Source of the DNA: Leuctra nigra
Lineage: Eukaryota; Arthropoda; Insecta; Plecoptera; Leuctridae
Direction: 5' to 3'
Length of the DNA: 64,000 bases
NCBI GenBank assembly: GCA_934045905.1
Contig: OW203762.1
Span: forward strand, 52,477,411-52,541,410
How positions within the stretch are numbered: position 1 is the first letter of the stretch; every line of letters starts with the position of its first letter. The position numbers and the translations under genes were made by a program. The notes under the pieces were generated by a model that ran no database searches, was not told the DNA's origin, and worked only from the letters and a program-made list of their open reading frames with translations. Positions 61,756-64,000 of this stretch are shown piece by piece.

Positions 61756-63940
61756 ATATATTATTTTTTTAGTTTCCAGTCACGGGATATCACATGCACG
61801 ATGTCATAATCACCTGAAGTGGAGGAAATAAATTCTCATTAATTTCCAATTGCAAAAGAACGATAATCACACGTTCAGCATTTAGCGTGACGTCACATAT
61901 TCAGCAAAACGACAGCCGAGCTTCAAGTTAAATGTAATTGCAAATTGACTGTATTTTATTATAATTCAATTCTTCACGGTCGTTCCGCTTTTGATCGCTG
62001 TGCAATTCTCGAACCCGAGTCTCCTGAGAGCTGATCTGACACCGAAGTGTCAGCTTTCCATCTTCGCGTTTTCTAATTCAATGGTATATTTGTTGGCATT
62101 TTTCTTCTAAGAGAGAAGAGAATCAAAGAATTTGTTGTATTCTTTAGCACTGAAAGCTAACTTTTCCCAAGGCTAAAATCTAATTAATTTAACAATGTCT
62201 CTTTTCTGTAGCTATATCTGCTTTGCAATACCTTTAAAAATTGTGATTTCATTTCAATTTTTGAGAAGGAAAGTAAATGTTTCCTAAGGCAACTAATCTT
62301 ATTCAATTAATAATGTCTTCGTTCTGTTCTGTTACTATTTGTTGAATTTAAACCAACTACGTGGCGCAACCTTTAAAAATATGTTTTTTTCATTTGATGT
62401 CAATGAAAGTAAATGTCCCCCCACTAGCTAACTAATCTCATTAATATATCTTAAATCTGTTTCCATTTGTTGAATTCAAAAAACTACTTGGCAACATCAT
62501 AAATAACGGCATAACCCCAATGAAAGTCCATGGTATCTATCGATGCAGGAAACCTATTTACTATCATTACAGATGAATCTATCGCTGGGCTCGAGACAAA
62601 TATCTTGGCAGAAAAAGCGCCTCTTCGCATTTCTTCTCGACGTCTGTTTCATCGAGCAACAAGTTAGCGTCGCGACGTCTGACGTCGCCGGGTCACGTGA
62701 TGCGCCTGGACATAATCTGGACATTAACGCAAAGCAGGTAAAAGCTCACGGGTTCCGTTGAAACCATAAATAATCTATGTCTGGATGGAGAAGCTCAAGC
62801 CCGAAGCCGGAGCTAAGCTTTGACCTAGAAAATTATTCAAGTTTAACGAAAACCAAAGAGTGATGGATTATCTCCAGCCTTCGTCAAATAAACAAATCAT
62901 CCTGAGATATACACGTATTACAACAAATTACAACAAATTAATTCATATTTAATAATATTTATATGTGTTGTGCAAATGTTGGTTGTGGAAAATTTTATAA
63001 TAAAATTTTATAATAAAAATAAAATGCGATAATATCATGTATATTTGCGTACTTCAGAGTGAACTTTTGAGTTACTGTATGGGCTATGTATGGGTTGTAT
63101 GGGCTATGAAGGTCTGGGAGGGCTGTGATAAGGCTATAGGGCTCATGAATGGCTCATACGGCGTTAAATCGGTCAGGTGTGAATTTGATGAAACTGCGAG
63201 CAGGTTGCTTTTGTTTCTCTAACGACGTCAATTATACTCAATAGCAAGCATCAAGAGATAGCAATAACTTCGTTACACTCAATTTTAAAAGCTATTGGCG
63301 TCATTAAAGCACGTTCAGGCCTATCATCACGATGAGCAGAAACGCTGGCGCTACTTAAGCACACCTGTATCAGCTAGATGCTATAAATAAAGAATGTGAT
63401 AGGACATAATTTCCAAGCACCGGGCGGAGATGACTTAACACGCCACGAGCTGTGAGTGGGTCTAAATAATAATTTACCGTCCGCATTTATTTGCATACAC
63501 ATAACTGTCATAACAGAGCCGCAACTCATTAACACGCATTAACAACGACTGATCTTCTCGTTTCACCACTACTCGATGCACCCTCTCTCCAAACAACAAC
63601 ACTGCGTCAAAACGCCTCTGCTGTTGCTCACAGTGGATTCACTATTTGTTCATGTTTCCCCCTGTGGAATTATGCCGGTGGGTACGTTGAATATTTTATC
63701 GTTGAATATAATATGCAATTTGGACAGTGCATGCCAGCCCGGGAAACAAGCAGAGAAAATGCGACGACAATTTGGTGCAAATGAAGCGACGATGAGTTTC
63801 GAAATTAGTTTTGAATTGAATTATAAAAAATCTGATTGAAACTCGGCGATGGACGAATGAAGCGTGGAATTTGAAAACAGTTTCAATGTTAAAAAGTCGT
63901 CAAATAATTACGACGTTGTGCATTAATAGTGGCGTCCGGA
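61756..63940. other. No confident gene apart from a candidate exon
   Basis: Includes a CRE palindrome at 61888-61895. The plus-strand frame 63576-63839 has a hydrophobic start but no other support. Confidence 0.35.
62573..62737 (+). CDS. Candidate internal or first coding exon
   Basis: An acceptor (TTTACTATCATTACAG) ends at 62572 and a donor CAG|GTAAAA lies at 62738. Between them are 165 bases, exactly 55 codons, open as MNLSLGSRQISWQKKRLFAF, LLDVCFIEQQVSVATSDVAG, SRDAPGHNLDINAKQ. G+C content is raised. No domain is recognised, and neighbours are not found. Confidence 0.3.
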
Positions 63941-64000
63941 ATGTCACACTCCGCGATGGCCGCGTTACTTTACGAGCTGCACAGCGCGGTCCCTGGGTCG
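63941..64000 (+). CDS. Possible N-terminus of a gene running off the window
   Basis: ATG 63941, with an in-frame stop at 63905 upstream, opens MSHSAMAALLYELHSAVPGS to the last base. A second ATG at 63956 has a better context (GCGATGG). The CpG-rich composition contrasts with the upstream region. Only 20 codons are visible. Confidence 0.3.
   Translation, partial: MSHSAMAALLYELHSAVPGS

Overview
This is eukaryotic, A+T-rich, repeat-laden DNA, most likely from an arthropod and probably an insect. The grounds are two non-LTR retrotransposons of types common in insect genomes, TATA plus TCAGT-like initiator pairs, GT-AG exon boundaries, long GA microsatellites, and one exon that reads as the Cache-type ectodomain of a GPR158/179-like receptor. 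I cannot name the species. Gene density is very low: most of the 64 kb is intergenic or intronic sequence, satellites and transposon remains.

Layout. 1-600: end of a dispersed repeat that recurs four more times (10.1, 32.6, 34.7 and, inverted, 38.7 kb). 3.6-4.6 kb: a compact two-exon gene for a small secreted protein with APVK-type hexapeptide repeats, with a candidate core promoter, a hairpin element in its intron and a poly(A) signal. 4.67-8.34 kb: a nearly full-length LINE (endonuclease, reverse transcriptase, poly-Glu tail, poly(A)) broken by two frameshifts. 9.0-9.24 kb: 43-bp minisatellite. 13.28-14.41 kb: non-autonomous DNA element with about 230-bp inverted ends. 14.4-15.3 kb: five repeats each carrying a CRE fused to an ETS site. 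15.4 kb: 200-N gap. 15.58-16.04 kb: fold-back element. 16.13-16.31 kb: receptor exon on the minus strand. 16.26-17.77 kb: a 17-copy, 89-bp array that duplicates the exon's own 3' splice site.

20.7-29.7 kb: a 12-bp minisatellite (0.8 kb), a 77-bp array, two GA microsatellites, and ten 101-bp repeats each carrying an RFX X-box, lying just upstream of a TATA/Inr-like motif pair. 30.1 kb: tRNA-like SINE head. 33.75-34.1 kb: 31-bp minisatellite. 34.2-45.1 kb: several protein-like open frames of low to moderate confidence, including a canonical X-box at 41.89 kb and a secreted-looking frame at 42.0-42.36 kb. 45.1 kb: second 200-N gap. 45.3-48.56 kb: a minus-strand CR1/Jockey-group LINE with a PHD-type ORF1. 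48.7-52.2 kb: an inverted-repeat element enclosing a 1.9-kb near-perfect palindrome. 53-64 kb: mainly unannotated sequence with a C25 tract, hairpins, a 32-bp perfect palindrome, a small TA-flanked MITE and a possible start codon at the very end.

The best-supported genes are the APVK-repeat gene (plus strand), the receptor exon (minus strand) and the two LINEs. The most unusual structure is the splice-acceptor satellite fused to the receptor exon, followed by the RFX-site and CRE-ETS arrays.
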